From an uncultured Aquimarina sp. (GTDB lineage: Bacteria > Bacteroidota > Bacteroidia > Flavobacteriales > Flavobacteriaceae): a stretch of 64,000 nt of DNA. A program made the position numbers and the translations under genes. Under the pieces are notes generated by a model. That model worked only from the letters and a program-made list of their open reading frames with translations. It had not been told where the DNA came from and ran no database searches. The stretch lies in contig CANMSO010000002.1 in assembly GCA_947500545.1 (NCBI GenBank), positions 617,423 through 681,422 of the forward strand, given 5' to 3'. Positions 9,156 to 18,837 of this stretch are shown here, piece after piece (position 1 is the first letter of the stretch; each line of letters opens with the position of its first letter).

Positions 9156-11735
9156 TTAAAAAGGATAATTAATTCCGAAGTTGTAAACCGCTTCAGAGAA
9201 ATTGTACCCCTTAAACCATCTTTGGTCTCTATTATTTGCAGGATTAAAGGTTTTGAAGCCAATATCTAGTCTTATAACGAAAAAATCAAAATCATATCTA
9301 AATCCAAATCCACTTCCTACTGCAAGTTCTTGTATATCATCTAATCTAGAAAATATCGCTTCTTCATCCTCTACACTATCCAGGATGTTCCAGATATTAC
9401 CGGCATCTATAAATAATGCTCCTTTAAGAGACCCTAGTATTGTATTACGGTATTCGACGTTTAAGGCTATTTTTAGGTTAGCTTCATTGAATTCATTTCT
9501 TCCATCTGTGCTACCAGGCCCTAGATCATAGGCTAACCATGCTCTGTTGTCATTAGGGCCTCCTCCAAAGAAACTTCGTGCAAACGGAATACTATTAGCA
9601 TTACCGTAGGGTATTGCTATTCCCCCAAAAGCTCTAAATGCAACTACGTTTTTTCTTCCAAGATCCCAATGTTTTATATAGTCTAATTCTGTTTTTGCAT
9701 ATTGGGAAAATTCTACCCCAAACACATCAAAACGATTGCGCGAATTTTCCTTTAATCCAGTAATGTTAGAAATTGCATTTAGAACATTACCTGCTAGCTC
9801 TACTTTGACCTTGAATCTTGAATAATTTTCATCATAAAGATTTTCTTTGTTATTTTTAGTATAAGTGTAACTTGAAGCAAATATTAGGTTGTCTTCCGTT
9901 AATCTGATTTTACGTTCCTCAATATTTTGAATCTCTTGTAATTGAATAGCAGTTAGATCTACATCAGGAGACAGTCCAAGTGATGCTGTAATAAATCCTT
10001 CGGCACCACCAGGAATACTTAATTCTGCATCATTAAGGTTTGGAATTCCTGTTGGTGGTTGTATAAAGAAAGGCGAGTCGGGTTCAAGAACATCTCTTGC
10101 TATATCGTTTAGTTGATTATAAGAGGTTTTATATATTCTGAAATAATTATTGGTGTTAAGGTTTCTTACATATTGTATGTTTACAAGATCTATTTGATTG
10201 GTGTGAACTTTGCTTGGTTTCCATTGATAATTAAATACCCCGGTTGCATTTTGTTTGTCCAGACCAATATTTTGCTGAACATTAATTCCAAAAATAAGGT
10301 TAGTAGTTGGGGACATGCGTTTTGGAATAATTTTATTGGTGTTAAAAGGGAAAAGTATCTTTGGAAAAGATAGTCTCGTGTCTAAGCCAACTTCTGAAAT
10401 ATTAAAGAATCGTTCACCTCCGTCAACAGCATCGCTAGATGAACCAATACTCCCTCTAGCAGAAATTTCAAGAATTTCTGCCCCTCTAAAAACATTTCTT
10501 ATTAAAAGTGATCCTCCAAATCCTATTCCGAATGCTTGAATATTAGATGTCGAAACATCAAATTGTACATTGGTGCTATATTTTTTCCTTGGTGTTAGTA
10601 AAATATTAGCAATTAAACTCTCACCTGTGGGGTCATTAGGATCAACATCGTATCGTATGTTTGGGTATTTGAAGGTTCTTAAATTATTGATTTGATTATA
10701 AGTAAATGTACGATCACGCGCCCTAAAGATTTCACCTGGAGTAATTAAAATAGAATTTGCAATTGCTTTACGAGTATATTTGATCTTTTCAAAACCATAT
10801 ATATTATATCCTTTATATGATGTGCTGTCCTTTGGTTTTTTGTCTCGGTTTTGATAAGAATAATCAGTAAAAACATTTACTTTACTTATTTTGTGAACCA
10901 TAAATGGAATTCTTGCTGTAGAATCTCCAAAAGTTACAGGTCTATTCTGTATCAGTAAATTAAGATTTACTTTGTTATTCGTATTTATTGTGTCTGCATC
11001 AAATTTTATAAACTCTTTTTCAAAGTGAAAAAGCCCAGAGTTACGATATAAAGAAGTTAATCTTTCTCTTTCTGCTTCAATATCTGAAGTCTTGTATTGT
11101 TTACCCGAGATAATAGCAGACTTTCGGGTATTTATCCTGTATATCGAATCAGCAACTTTGGATTCTATTTTTGCTTTTAGTGAATCAATAAAATAGGGTT
11201 TGTGTGGTTTTATGTAATAATCTACCGTTGCTCTTTTTTCTTTTCTCTTATTTATTTTATAATCGGCTTCTATGTTAAACCATCCATTATTCCAATAATA
11301 TGCTTGTAGTCGTTTTACAGAACGCCTTATTTTAGACTCATCAATAATCGATGGAGGTTCTCCTGTATTTTTTACCCATTCATTAATACCCGTTAATCCT
11401 ACACCTAATCTATCGACTTGTTTTTTTGAGAAAAAACCCACCATACGCTTTTCACGATTAGGTTTCCTTTTTAGCCAGTCTTGGTATAATGAATCTCGAT
11501 TTACGCTGGCAAGGTTATAAATATGGAGTCTGAAGGGGATTCCTAATAATTTAATATTAGGTTTTTGATACAATTGATTGTCTAGTTTTATATCGTTGGT
11601 TTTAGTGCTGTCAACATAAATTTGTTGTTTTTCTAACAAGTATTCACCTTCAGAAACTCTTTTTACCGCGTCACACGAAATTAAAAAGGTTGTGGTTAGG
11701 GTAATAAATAATATTTTTGTCAGAAAGTGTTTCAA
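9156..11735 (-). CDS. tamL: TamL, lipidated TamA/BamA-family outer-membrane assembly protein
   Basis: An 859-residue Omp85-family protein. The N-terminus MKHFLTKILFITLTTTFLISCDAV is a lipoprotein signal with the lipid Cys at residue 21, which marks the Bacteroidota TamA-like form called TamL rather than classic TamA. POTRA-like segments fill about residues 30-400 (NNGWFNIEADY, LTSLYRNSGLFHFEKEF, ITPGEIFRARDRTFTYNQINNLRTF), then a 16-stranded D15 barrel with FARSFFGGGPNDNRAW (lid-lock-like motif) and a C-terminal strand ending NFGINYPF. It inserts outer-membrane proteins, usually with TamB; tamB is not in this window. It is divergent from an RNA methyltransferase gene. Confidence 0.9.
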   Translation of the reverse strand: MKHFLTKILFITLTTTFLISCDAVKRVSEGEYLLEKQQIYVDSTKTNDIKLDNQLYQKPNIKLLGIPFRLHIYNLASVNRDSLYQDWLKRKPNREKRMVGFFSKKQVDRLGVGLTGINEWVKNTGEPPSIIDESKIRRSVKRLQAYYWNNGWFNIEADYKINKRKEKRATVDYYIKPHKPYFIDSLKAKIESKVADSIYRINTRKSAIISGKQYKTSDIEAERERLTSLYRNSGLFHFEKEFIKFDADTINTNNKVNLNLLIQNRPVTFGDSTARIPFMVHKISKVNVFTDYSYQNRDKKPKDSTSYKGYNIYGFEKIKYTRKAIANSILITPGEIFRARDRTFTYNQINNLRTFKYPNIRYDVDPNDPTGESLIANILLTPRKKYSTNVQFDVSTSNIQAFGIGFGGSLLIRNVFRGAEILEISARGSIGSSSDAVDGGERFFNISEVGLDTRLSFPKILFPFNTNKIIPKRMSPTTNLIFGINVQQNIGLDKQNATGVFNYQWKPSKVHTNQIDLVNIQYVRNLNTNNYFRIYKTSYNQLNDIARDVLEPDSPFFIQPPTGIPNLNDAELSIPGGAEGFITASLGLSPDVDLTAIQLQEIQNIEERKIRLTEDNLIFASSYTYTKNNKENLYDENYSRFKVKVELAGNVLNAISNITGLKENSRNRFDVFGVEFSQYAKTELDYIKHWDLGRKNVVAFRAFGGIAIPYGNANSIPFARSFFGGGPNDNRAWLAYDLGPGSTDGRNEFNEANLKIALNVEYRNTILGSLKGALFIDAGNIWNILDSVEDEEAIFSRLDDIQELAVGSGFGFRYDFDFFVIRLDIGFKTFNPANNRDQRWFKGYNFSEAVYNFGINYPF

Positions 11736-11772
11736 TCCCTATTTATTATTGATTCAAAAATACACTATTTGT

Positions 11773-12504
11773 ATGGTTAGCAAAAACCAAAAGAAACTAA
11801 TAAAAAGTTTATATCAAAAAAAATACCGAAAACAGCATGGGTTGTTTGTTGCAGAAGGTAAAAAAGTAATCAAGGAATTGCTTGATGCAGAGTTAGTTCT
11901 TCATTCGCTTTATGTGTTGGATGAGGATATTTTTGACGTGGCTCACAATTTACAACAAAAGATAACTCAAGAGGAATTAAAGCAGATTAGCTTTTTGACT
12001 ACTCCGCAAGCTGCATTGGCAATTTTTTCTACTCCTGAGACTTATGAGATTGATACAGATGGTCTGATATTGGCGTTGGACGATGTTAGGGATCCTGGAA
12101 ATTTGGGTACAATAATCCGATTATGTGATTGGTTTGGGATAAAGGAGTTGGTGTGTTCAAAACAGACGGTAGATTGTTATAACCCAAAGGTAATTCAAGC
12201 AACCATGGGGTCAATAACAAGAGTAAGGGTAAATTACGTGGATCTTGGTGGGTTCTTAAGCGAACAAAAACCAAGCTCTAGAATCTACGGCACTTTTATG
12301 AAAGGAGATAATTTGTATGCTGAAGAATTATCACAGCAAGCCATAGTTGTAATGGGTAATGAGGCAAACGGTATCTCTAAGGAAATCGGAAATCTGATAA
12401 ACAAACGGATAACTATACCGCGTTTTGGTAATGATCAAAAAACAGAGAGCCTTAACGTAGCTACGGCTACAGCAATCGTTTTAAGTGAGTTTAAAAGATC
12501 TTAA
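11773..12504 (+). CDS. SpoU/TrmH-family RNA 2'-O-methyltransferase
   Basis: A SAM-dependent ribose methyltransferase acting on rRNA or tRNA. The start is set at ATG 11773 (MVSKNQKKLIKSLYQKKYRKQHGLFVAEG), the usual beginning of RlmB-like proteins with an N-terminal RNA-binding L30e-like domain (about 1-90); an upstream ATG at 11692 would read back into the tamL gene. The SPOUT knot domain follows with all three motifs: LDDVRDPGNLGTIIRLCDWFG, VVMGNEANGIS and IPRFGNDQKTESLNVATATAIVLSEF. The product has 243 residues and is complete. The exact RNA target cannot be read from sequence. It is convergent with porT, 7 bp apart. Confidence 0.92.
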   Translation: MVSKNQKKLIKSLYQKKYRKQHGLFVAEGKKVIKELLDAELVLHSLYVLDEDIFDVAHNLQQKITQEELKQISFLTTPQAALAIFSTPETYEIDTDGLILALDDVRDPGNLGTIIRLCDWFGIKELVCSKQTVDCYNPKVIQATMGSITRVRVNYVDLGGFLSEQKPSSRIYGTFMKGDNLYAEELSQQAIVVMGNEANGISKEIGNLINKRITIPRFGNDQKTESLNVATATAIVLSEFKRS

Positions 12505-12511
12505 ATTTTGC

Positions 12512-13219
12512 TTATTGAAAAGTGAAATTTATAAAAATACCTCTGGTAGACATTTTATCTATAGTGCCTGTCCAGGGACTGTTAGGATCATTATCTGGTA
12601 CTAATTCGTCAGACATTGCAAATACACCACGAATTGAAGGGGTGAATTTGAAATAATACAGATAGAAATCTATCCCGAAGCCTATTTCGTAATAATTTGT
12701 ATTGGTTTTCATCCTAAACTCTCCCGCACTATTATCATCTGGATTGTCTTGGTTACTAGACAAATTGATAGAAGTAGATACTCCGCCTACGATAAAAGGC
12801 TTAATATTATTTATTCTTTTTGTTGATACTTTTAGCAACAAAGGGATATGAACATAGGTAGATTTTACTTCTCTGAATGATTCAAATTCAGAAGTAAGTT
12901 GAGGATTATTGAAAGTTAATTTTCGTGTATTAAAAGTAACCATGGGTTCTAGCCGAAGATCTAGATAATCATTTATTCTAAGGTTCCCCATAAGTCCAAC
13001 GCTAAATCCTAAAGATTCATTATGTAATATATCTGCGTCTTCAAAATCAGTTGTGTAATCAAAATTAAAATCATATAAATTAAACCCTAGTATATAACCA
13101 TAGCTTAATCTTGATTTGTCAAAATTTTGAAGGTTTTGTACCTTTTCCTTAGAGAACAACTGTGCGCTCAGATTCTGAGTGAAAATTAAAACAGCAATTA
13201 CAATAAAAAGTTTTTTCAT
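12512..13219 (-). CDS. porT: PorT/SprT, type IX secretion outer-membrane beta-barrel protein
   Basis: A 235-residue barrel protein with signal peptide MKKLFIVIAVLIFTQNLSAQ. The mature N-terminus LFSKEKVQNLQNFDKSRLSYGYILGFNLYDFNFDY and the SVGLMGNLRINDYLDLRLEPMV segment are characteristic of PorT (SprT in Flavobacterium), required for T9SS secretion and gliding. The strong context, next to ubiE/menG, is the one I know for porT in Flavobacteriaceae. T9SS cargo with type A and type B signals occurs elsewhere in the window, consistent with an active system. It is probably cotranscribed with the upstream menG gene (90-bp gap). Confidence 0.85.
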   Translation of the reverse strand: MKKLFIVIAVLIFTQNLSAQLFSKEKVQNLQNFDKSRLSYGYILGFNLYDFNFDYTTDFEDADILHNESLGFSVGLMGNLRINDYLDLRLEPMVTFNTRKLTFNNPQLTSEFESFREVKSTYVHIPLLLKVSTKRINNIKPFIVGGVSTSINLSSNQDNPDDNSAGEFRMKTNTNYYEIGFGIDFYLYYFKFTPSIRGVFAMSDELVPDNDPNSPWTGTIDKMSTRGIFINFTFQ

Positions 13220-13309
13220 CTAAATAAAATTTACCAATCAAATGGTGTTATACCATGTTAGTATTGGTTAGTATTGGTTCTTTTTAATGCCTATTACAGG
13301 CTTATATGT

Positions 13310-14038
13310 TTATTTTGTTGCTGTATAAATTGTTGCAACACCAAAAGTTTGGGGTTTATCTTCAACATCTATAAACCCAATTTTTTTTAAAATATTGTTG
13401 AGTGCTTCACCATAAGGAAAAGCTGCAGCACTTTCACTAAGGTAAGAATATGCAGATCTGTCCTTAGAAAAAATCCTTCCTATTAGAGGTAATATTTTTG
13501 TAGAATAGAATCTGTATCCTTGTTTATATGGTGTTTTTGTAGGGATTGATGTCTCCAGAATAACAAAAATACCACCCGGCTTAAGTACCCTCAAAATTTC
13601 TGAAAGTCCTTTTTCTAAGTTTTCAAAATTTCTGACTCCAAATGCAACAGTTATAGCATCAAAATAGTTTTCTTCATAGGGCAGATTTTCACTATCTGCC
13701 TGCACCATACTAATAATATTATCTAATTTTTTTGCCTTGATTTTGTTTTTGCCTACCTCTAGCATTCCCGCAGAAATATCCAAACCAATAATCTCTGTAG
13801 CCCCTGTTTTTGAAAGGTTAATGGCAAGATCTCCAGTTCCTGTAGCAACATCTAGTATCCTTTTAGGACCAGATTTTTTAACCAGATTAACTACTTTTTT
13901 ACGCCACTTTACATCAATTCCAAAAGAAATAACACGATTAAGTCCGTCATAGTTTCCCGAAATAGTATCAAACATCTCGGCAACCTGTTCTTTTTTAGAT
14001 CTGGATTCGTCTTTATATGGTGTTATCTTCTTGGGCAT
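13310..14038 (-). CDS. menG/ubiE: Demethylmenaquinone methyltransferase
   Basis: SAM-dependent C-methyltransferase for the last step of menaquinone synthesis. 242 residues with the family signatures [21 protein letters not shown] (near residue 30), the SAM motif [59 protein letters not shown] and a C-terminal [17 protein letters not shown]. Flavobacteriaceae use menaquinone, so MenG is the likely role. Menaquinone is the electron acceptor of the Na+-NQR encoded at 27.8-33.9 kb. It precedes porT on the same strand. Confidence 0.95.
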   Translation of the reverse strand: MPKKITPYKDESRSKKEQVAEMFDTISGNYDGLNRVISFGIDVKWRKKVVNLVKKSGPKRILDVATGTGDLAINLSKTGATEIIGLDISAGMLEVGKNKIKAKKLDNIISMVQADSENLPYEENYFDAITVAFGVRNFENLEKGLSEILRVLKPGGIFVILETSIPTKTPYKQGYRFYSTKILPLIGRIFSKDRSAYSYLSESAAAFPYGEALNNILKKIGFIDVEDKPQTFGVATIYTATK

Positions 14039-14140
14039 TCAAAAAAATTTAGGGCAAATATACATTTTTGATATAGATAGTCAGAATAGATTTGAATTAA
14101 GTTCGAGATAATCAAATTTTATCAGTTTGTCAATTTGCAC

Positions 14141-14148
14141 TATCTTTG
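14141..14148 (+). promoter_or_regulatory. -7 promoter element upstream of trkA
   Basis: TATCTTTG matches TAnnTTTG exactly, 102 bp upstream of the trkA ATG. The -33 TTG is not at the usual distance. Confidence 0.4.
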
Positions 14149-14250
14149 TACGCTTTTATATTCTAAGACTAGGTATGTAGTTATTTCTCTTATTGAAAAT
14201 TAAGTCTTAGTTTGATTTTATCTTTAGATGGAAAACATTAAACAAAACCA

Positions 14251-15600
14251 ATGAAAATCATTATTGCCGGAGCTGGTGAAGTTGGATTTCATTTGGCAAA
14301 ATTGCTCTCATTTGAGTCCCAGGATATTACTCTTATTGACACGGATAAAGAATGCCTTAATTACGCTGATACCCATTTAGATATCAGGGTTATTAAAGGA
14401 GATTCTACATCTATCTCTATTTTAAAAGAGGCAAGAGTAGAAAATGTTGATATGGTTATTAGTGTAACCTCTAGCGAAACTACAAATATAACGGTATGTG
14501 TGTTAGCTAAACAATTGGGTGCAAAACGTACAATAGCCAGAATTTCGAATACAGAATTTATAGAGAATAAAGAAGAGGTAGGTTTTACTAAATTTGGGAT
14601 TGATGAGCTAATCTCTCCAGAGGCTCTTGCAGCTAGTGAGATTGAATTGCTTCTTAATCAATCTGCGTTTCATGATAGCTATGAATTTGAAGAAGGTGCA
14701 TTAACAATGGTTGGTACCACATTATCTTCGGAAGCATTGTTTGTGGGGAAAAGTGTTAGAGAGGCAGCCGAAGTATTTCCCGAATTACATTTTATGCCAA
14801 TCGCAATCCAGCGTTCTGGAACTCAATATACTTTGATACCTAGAGGAGATACAAAATTCAAAGAAGGAGATCAGGTGTATTTTGTGACTTCTCAAGGTGG
14901 AGTAGAGGAACTATACAAATTAACCGGAAAGGTAAAAGAGCAGATCAAAAATGTTATGATTCTTGGAGGAAGCAAAATTGGTTTTAAAACCTCTTGTGAC
15001 CTTTGTGATCATAAATTTAGAGTAAAACTTATTGAGAAGGATAAAGATAAATCCTTTGATCTGGCGGATGAATTGCCAAATGCTTTAATAATTAACGGTG
15101 ATGGGCGTAATGTAGAACTATTGCAGGAAGAAGGTATTGGAGATATGGATGCTTTTATTGCTGTTACGGGTAATTCTGAGACAAATATCATGTCATGTTT
15201 GGTGGCTAAGTCAAAAGGAGTCAGAAAGACCATAGCATTGGTCGAGAATATGGATTATTTCCAATTATCACATTCTATAGGTATCGACACGCTAATAAAT
15301 AAGAAACTTCTGGCAGCAAATAATATTTTTAGATTTATTAGAAAAGGAGAAGTTGTAGCGATGACTAAACTTAATAACATGAATGCAGAGTTATTAGAGT
15401 TTATTGTTAAGCCAACATCTGAGGTAAGCGATAATCTAATCAAAGACTTGGATTTTCCTAGATCTGCAATAATTGCAGGGGTTATTAGGAATGATAAAGG
15501 GATCATACCATTAGGAGATTTTTATATTCAAGCAGGAGACCGAGTGGTTGTGTGTTGTTTACCAAAATCTATTAAGAAAATAGAAAAGCTTTTCCTTTAA
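14251..15600 (+). CDS. trkA: Trk potassium uptake system, NAD-binding regulatory subunit TrkA
   Basis: Cytoplasmic peripheral subunit that gates the TrkH K+ channel. 449 residues in two tandem RCK units: RCK_N near 1-130 (IIIAGAGEVGFHLAKLL with the Rossmann G-x-G-x-x-G, acid at TLIDTD) with TrkA_C near 140-225, then a second RCK_N near 230-350 (VMILGGSKIGFKTS, lacking the exact glycine pattern) and TrkA_C to the end. This double structure is the usual TrkA. trkH begins 2 nt after the stop, so the pair is one operon and translation is likely coupled. Confidence 0.94.
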   Translation: MKIIIAGAGEVGFHLAKLLSFESQDITLIDTDKECLNYADTHLDIRVIKGDSTSISILKEARVENVDMVISVTSSETTNITVCVLAKQLGAKRTIARISNTEFIENKEEVGFTKFGIDELISPEALAASEIELLLNQSAFHDSYEFEEGALTMVGTTLSSEALFVGKSVREAAEVFPELHFMPIAIQRSGTQYTLIPRGDTKFKEGDQVYFVTSQGGVEELYKLTGKVKEQIKNVMILGGSKIGFKTSCDLCDHKFRVKLIEKDKDKSFDLADELPNALIINGDGRNVELLQEEGIGDMDAFIAVTGNSETNIMSCLVAKSKGVRKTIALVENMDYFQLSHSIGIDTLINKKLLAANNIFRFIRKGEVVAMTKLNNMNAELLEFIVKPTSEVSDNLIKDLDFPRSAIIAGVIRNDKGIIPLGDFYIQAGDRVVVCCLPKSIKKIEKLFL

Positions 15601-15601
15601 G

Positions 15602-17098
15602 ATGTACAGATTAAACTACAAGATCATATCTCATATTATGGGACTTTTATTGCTCTGCAATGGATGTTTTATGCTTCTTGCAACAATTATTAGTTTCATT
15701 TATAAAGATGGTGTTACTCTAGAAATAATGATGGCATCTTTAGCGACAATGTTTGTTGGTATCGCTTTGATGTTTTTAACACGCGAACATCAAAAGGAAA
15801 TCAATAAGCGAGAGGGATATATCGTCGTAACTTTCGGGTGGATTTTTATGTCATTAAGCGGTACTTTACCATATTTGTTTTCTGGTGCAATCCCAACATT
15901 TACAAATGCTTTCTTTGAGACCATGTCTGGTTATACCACTACAGGATCATCGATTCTTAATGAGATTGAAATTATACCCAAAGGAATATTATTTTGGCGA
16001 AGTCTTACGCATTGGATCGGTGGTATGGGAATTATTGTTCTGGCTATTGCTATTTTACCATTGTTAGGGATAGGAGGGATGCAGTTATTTGCAGCAGAAG
16101 CTCCTGGCCCGAGTGCAGATAAATTACATCCAAGAATTACAGACACGGCAAAAAGACTGTGGCTTATTTATTTTGGATACACAGCCGCAGAAACTATTTT
16201 ACTGAAACTTGCAGGTATGAGTTTCTTTGATGCTATTAATCATGCATTGAGTACATTGTCTACAGGAGGTTTTTCTACTAAAAATGCAAGTGTGGCATAT
16301 TGGAATGATCAACCACTTATACAGTATATCATAATCCTGTTTATGTTTTTGGCCGGAATGAACTTTGTACTTAGTTATTTTGGATTCAAAGGTAAAGTTC
16401 AAAAAATCATAAAAGATGAAGAGTTTAAGTTGTATACACTCTTTATTCTTTCATTTACCGTGGTTGCTACTCTAATTATTTATTATAAAGCAGATGTTTC
16501 AATTTCGACAATAGATCATCCAATGGTGCTGGGTGAAGCAGAAAGTGCTTTTAGACATGCTTTGTTTCAAGTATTAGCAGTGGTTACAACTACCGGTTTT
16601 GTAAGTGCAGATTTTACAATGTGGACGCCCTTTCTAAGCGTGTTTTTCTTCGGAATAATGTTTCTTGGTGGATCTGCAGGTTCTACTTCGGGAGGGATGA
16701 AAGTAGTTAGGCATTTAATTACTATTCGCAATGGGATTTTAGAATTTAAAAGAACATTACATCCTAGAGCAGTGTTGCCGGTACGCTATAATACAAGGGC
16801 TGTATCTAAAGAAATCGTATTTAATATACTAGCATTTTTCATACTATATATGCTTTCCTTTATAATAGGTTCTATGGTTCTGGGAGCGCTAGGTTTGGAT
16901 TTTGAAACTGCTATAGGAGGAGCAGCTTCTTCCTTGGGTAATGTTGGTCCTGCTTTTGGAAAGTTAAGTCCTGTAAATAATTTTGATGTACTCCCTGCCT
17001 TCGGAAAATGGTGGTGCTGCTTTCTTATGCTTATAGGGAGATTGGAATTGTTTACGGTGTTGATTCTTCTTACGCCCTTTTTCTGGAGAAACAGATAA
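15602..17098 (+). CDS. trkH: Trk potassium uptake channel TrkH
   Basis: Integral membrane K+ channel of 498 residues with about ten hydrophobic segments. Pore-loop signatures are visible: FFETMSGYTTTGSSIL (first filter loop), HALSTLSTGGFSTKNAS (second), VVTTTGFVSADFT (third) and GGAASSLGNVGPAFG (fourth), plus the intramembrane loop FLGGSAGSTSGGMKVVRHL before the third pore. All four repeats are intact. It is paired with trkA directly upstream. It imports K+, possibly coupled to the sodium or proton gradient; the Na+-NQR in this window suggests a sodium-based economy, which is inference. Confidence 0.95.
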   Translation: MYRLNYKIISHIMGLLLLCNGCFMLLATIISFIYKDGVTLEIMMASLATMFVGIALMFLTREHQKEINKREGYIVVTFGWIFMSLSGTLPYLFSGAIPTFTNAFFETMSGYTTTGSSILNEIEIIPKGILFWRSLTHWIGGMGIIVLAIAILPLLGIGGMQLFAAEAPGPSADKLHPRITDTAKRLWLIYFGYTAAETILLKLAGMSFFDAINHALSTLSTGGFSTKNASVAYWNDQPLIQYIIILFMFLAGMNFVLSYFGFKGKVQKIIKDEEFKLYTLFILSFTVVATLIIYYKADVSISTIDHPMVLGEAESAFRHALFQVLAVVTTTGFVSADFTMWTPFLSVFFFGIMFLGGSAGSTSGGMKVVRHLITIRNGILEFKRTLHPRAVLPVRYNTRAVSKEIVFNILAFFILYMLSFIIGSMVLGALGLDFETAIGGAASSLGNVGPAFGKLSPVNNFDVLPAFGKWWCCFLMLIGRLELFTVLILLTPFFWRNR

Positions 17099-17120
17099 GA
17101 TTCTACGATTTTTTAGACCA

Positions 17121-17390
17121 CTAGGGAAGAGAGTAATAAGCGGTTATTATCCATAATTCAGTAACTCTTTTAATAGTGTCGGTTACTTTTCCTGATATAC
17201 TTTCCAGATGTTCAGGTTCAATTAGAAATATATCCAAAATGGATTCGTAATAATTCATGTAATTATCATCAAGTTCCTTTTGGGGTTTAATTTCCAGAAT
17301 TTCATCATCTGTTTTAGCTACGTTAAAATTTTCCTTAAAAATTTGAAGGATATTTTTTTTTACAATACGTTCTTTTTCTATCGTATTCAT
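17121..17390 (-). CDS. Small hypothetical protein
   Basis: An 89-residue, acidic, helical product (MNTIEKERIVKKNILQIFKENFNV...ELWIITAYYSLP). No signal peptide, no cysteine and no motif I recognise. Its codon use looks like that of its neighbours, it has a start and stop that do not overlap other genes, and it sits alone between the convergent trkH and the aminotransferase terminator. The pattern of alternating charged and hydrophobic positions supports a real folded protein, but the call is tentative and no function can be given. Confidence 0.45.
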   Translation of the reverse strand: MNTIEKERIVKKNILQIFKENFNVAKTDDEILEIKPQKELDDNYMNYYESILDIFLIEPEHLESISGKVTDTIKRVTELWIITAYYSLP

Positions 17391-17550
17391 GGGGGATGTT
17401 TAAGTTGGTTTCTTAAATAACTGCTAATAGACTAAACAGTTTGAGTAAAATAGAAAAATATAACTCTAATTTTGCTCTTTTAGTATGTTAGTGCCCCTTT
17501 TATATCTATAAATTAAAGTTGTGTTAGTGGTGGTTTTATAGCAAAGTAAA

Positions 17551-17584
17551 AAACCGATTACTTCAGTATTGAAATAATCGGTTT
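17551..17584 (-). terminator. Terminator of the aminotransferase operon
   Basis: A 10-bp stem AAACCGATTA/TAATCGGTTT, with a possible inner TTCA/TGAA extension, lies 24 bp past the stop; the leftward transcript continues into a T-rich tract. Confidence 0.8.
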
Positions 17585-17607
17585 GTATGATTAAGATATT
17601 TGTAAAA

Positions 17608-18816
17608 CTAGCTTACTGCACCTTTAATTCTTTTTATTGCTTCTATAATTTGTTCTGTACTTGCAGCGTATGATATTCTTATACAATTGCTATTACCAAA
17701 AGCAATACCAGTTACTGTGGCAACATTCGCTTTTTCTAGTAAAAACATTGAGAAATCAGTTGCGTTTCTTATGGTTTGTCCTTGCAATGTTTTTCCGAAA
17801 TAGTAAGATACATCTGGGAAAACATAAAATGCTCCCTCAGGCTCATTGCATTCAAATCCAGGAATTTCAGATAATAAACTCAATATTAATTTTCTTCGCT
17901 CTTTAAACTCATCTACCATGTATTGAATTTTGCTAACAGGAGCTTCTAAAGCTGTAATTACTGCTCGTTGCGCAATACAATTTGCACCACTGGTAACTTG
18001 GCCTTGAATTTTATTGCAAGCTCTTGCAATCGTAGATGGTGCACCAATGTAACCGATTCTCCATCCGGTCATAGCAAAAGCTTTCGCTACTCCATTAACG
18101 GTAACAGTTCTATTATACATGTCATCAAATTGCGCCATAGATGCATGACCTCCAACATAATTAATATGTTCGTAAATCTCATCGCTAACGACTATAATAT
18201 CAGGATATTTTTGTAATACATCTGCTAGCGCTCGTAATTCTTCTTTGCTATAAATAGATCCACTTGGGTTACATGGTGAGCTATACCATAACATTTTGGT
18301 TTTAGGTGTAATTGCCTTTTCCAGGTCCTCTGCAGTCATTTTAAAATCAGTATCAATAGAGGTTTTTACTTCTATCGGTACTCCGCCACAAAGCTTTATA
18401 ATATCGCTATAACTCACCCAATAAGGGCAAGGCAAAATTACTTCATCACCTGGGTTAATATATACTTGAGCAACATTGTAAAGAGATTGCTTTGCACCAG
18501 TAGAGACTACAATTTGTGATCGGTCATAATCCAAATTATTATCTCTTTTAAACTTGGTGATAATCGCATCCTTTAATTCTACATATCCATCAACAGGAGT
18601 GTAAGAGTTATAGTTGTCATTGACCGCTTGTATAGCAGCTTCCTTAATGAAATCCGGTGTATTGAAATCTGGTTCTCCAAGACTTAGGCCAATAATGTCT
18701 TTTCCTTCAGCTCTTAGTTCGCGAGCTTTCGCAGCCATAGCTAATGTTGCTGATGCCTCAAGCGCATTAATTCTGTCTGATAATTTTGCACTCATTTCCG
18801 ATATTAGTGTACTCAT
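17608..18816 (-). CDS. Pyridoxal-phosphate aminotransferase, aspartate aminotransferase type (class I)
   Basis: Transfers amino groups between aspartate and 2-oxoglutarate (subgroup I-gamma aspartate aminotransferases). 402 residues with GLSLGEPDFNTPDFIKEA, the ring-stacking and cofactor residues in SSPCNPSGSIYSKEEL and VVSDEIYEHINY (Asp binding the pyridine N, Tyr), and the Schiff-base Lys in NGVAKAFAMTGWRIGYIGAP. A conserved Arg for the alpha-carboxylate is in CIRISYA near the C-terminus. ATG 18816 gives MSTLISEMSAKLSDRI; the internal ATG at 18795 is an alternative start. It follows the desaturase gene by 21 bp, probably as one transcript. Substrate range cannot be fixed from sequence. Confidence 0.9.
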   Translation of the reverse strand: MSTLISEMSAKLSDRINALEASATLAMAAKARELRAEGKDIIGLSLGEPDFNTPDFIKEAAIQAVNDNYNSYTPVDGYVELKDAIITKFKRDNNLDYDRSQIVVSTGAKQSLYNVAQVYINPGDEVILPCPYWVSYSDIIKLCGGVPIEVKTSIDTDFKMTAEDLEKAITPKTKMLWYSSPCNPSGSIYSKEELRALADVLQKYPDIIVVSDEIYEHINYVGGHASMAQFDDMYNRTVTVNGVAKAFAMTGWRIGYIGAPSTIARACNKIQGQVTSGANCIAQRAVITALEAPVSKIQYMVDEFKERRKLILSLLSEIPGFECNEPEGAFYVFPDVSYYFGKTLQGQTIRNATDFSMFLLEKANVATVTGIAFGNSNCIRISYAASTEQIIEAIKRIKGAVS

Positions 18817-18837
18817 TTTTTAATTGGTAAATAAAAG

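Noticed and set aside
9080..9262. Minus-strand frame of 60 codons overlapping the end of tamL.
   Set aside because: It lies in another frame of tamL for most of its length and has no recognisable features.
13262..13285. Repeated AGTATTGGTT between porT and menG as a possible regulatory repeat.
   Set aside because: Only two copies of about 10 bp lie side by side, with no dyad or promoter match.
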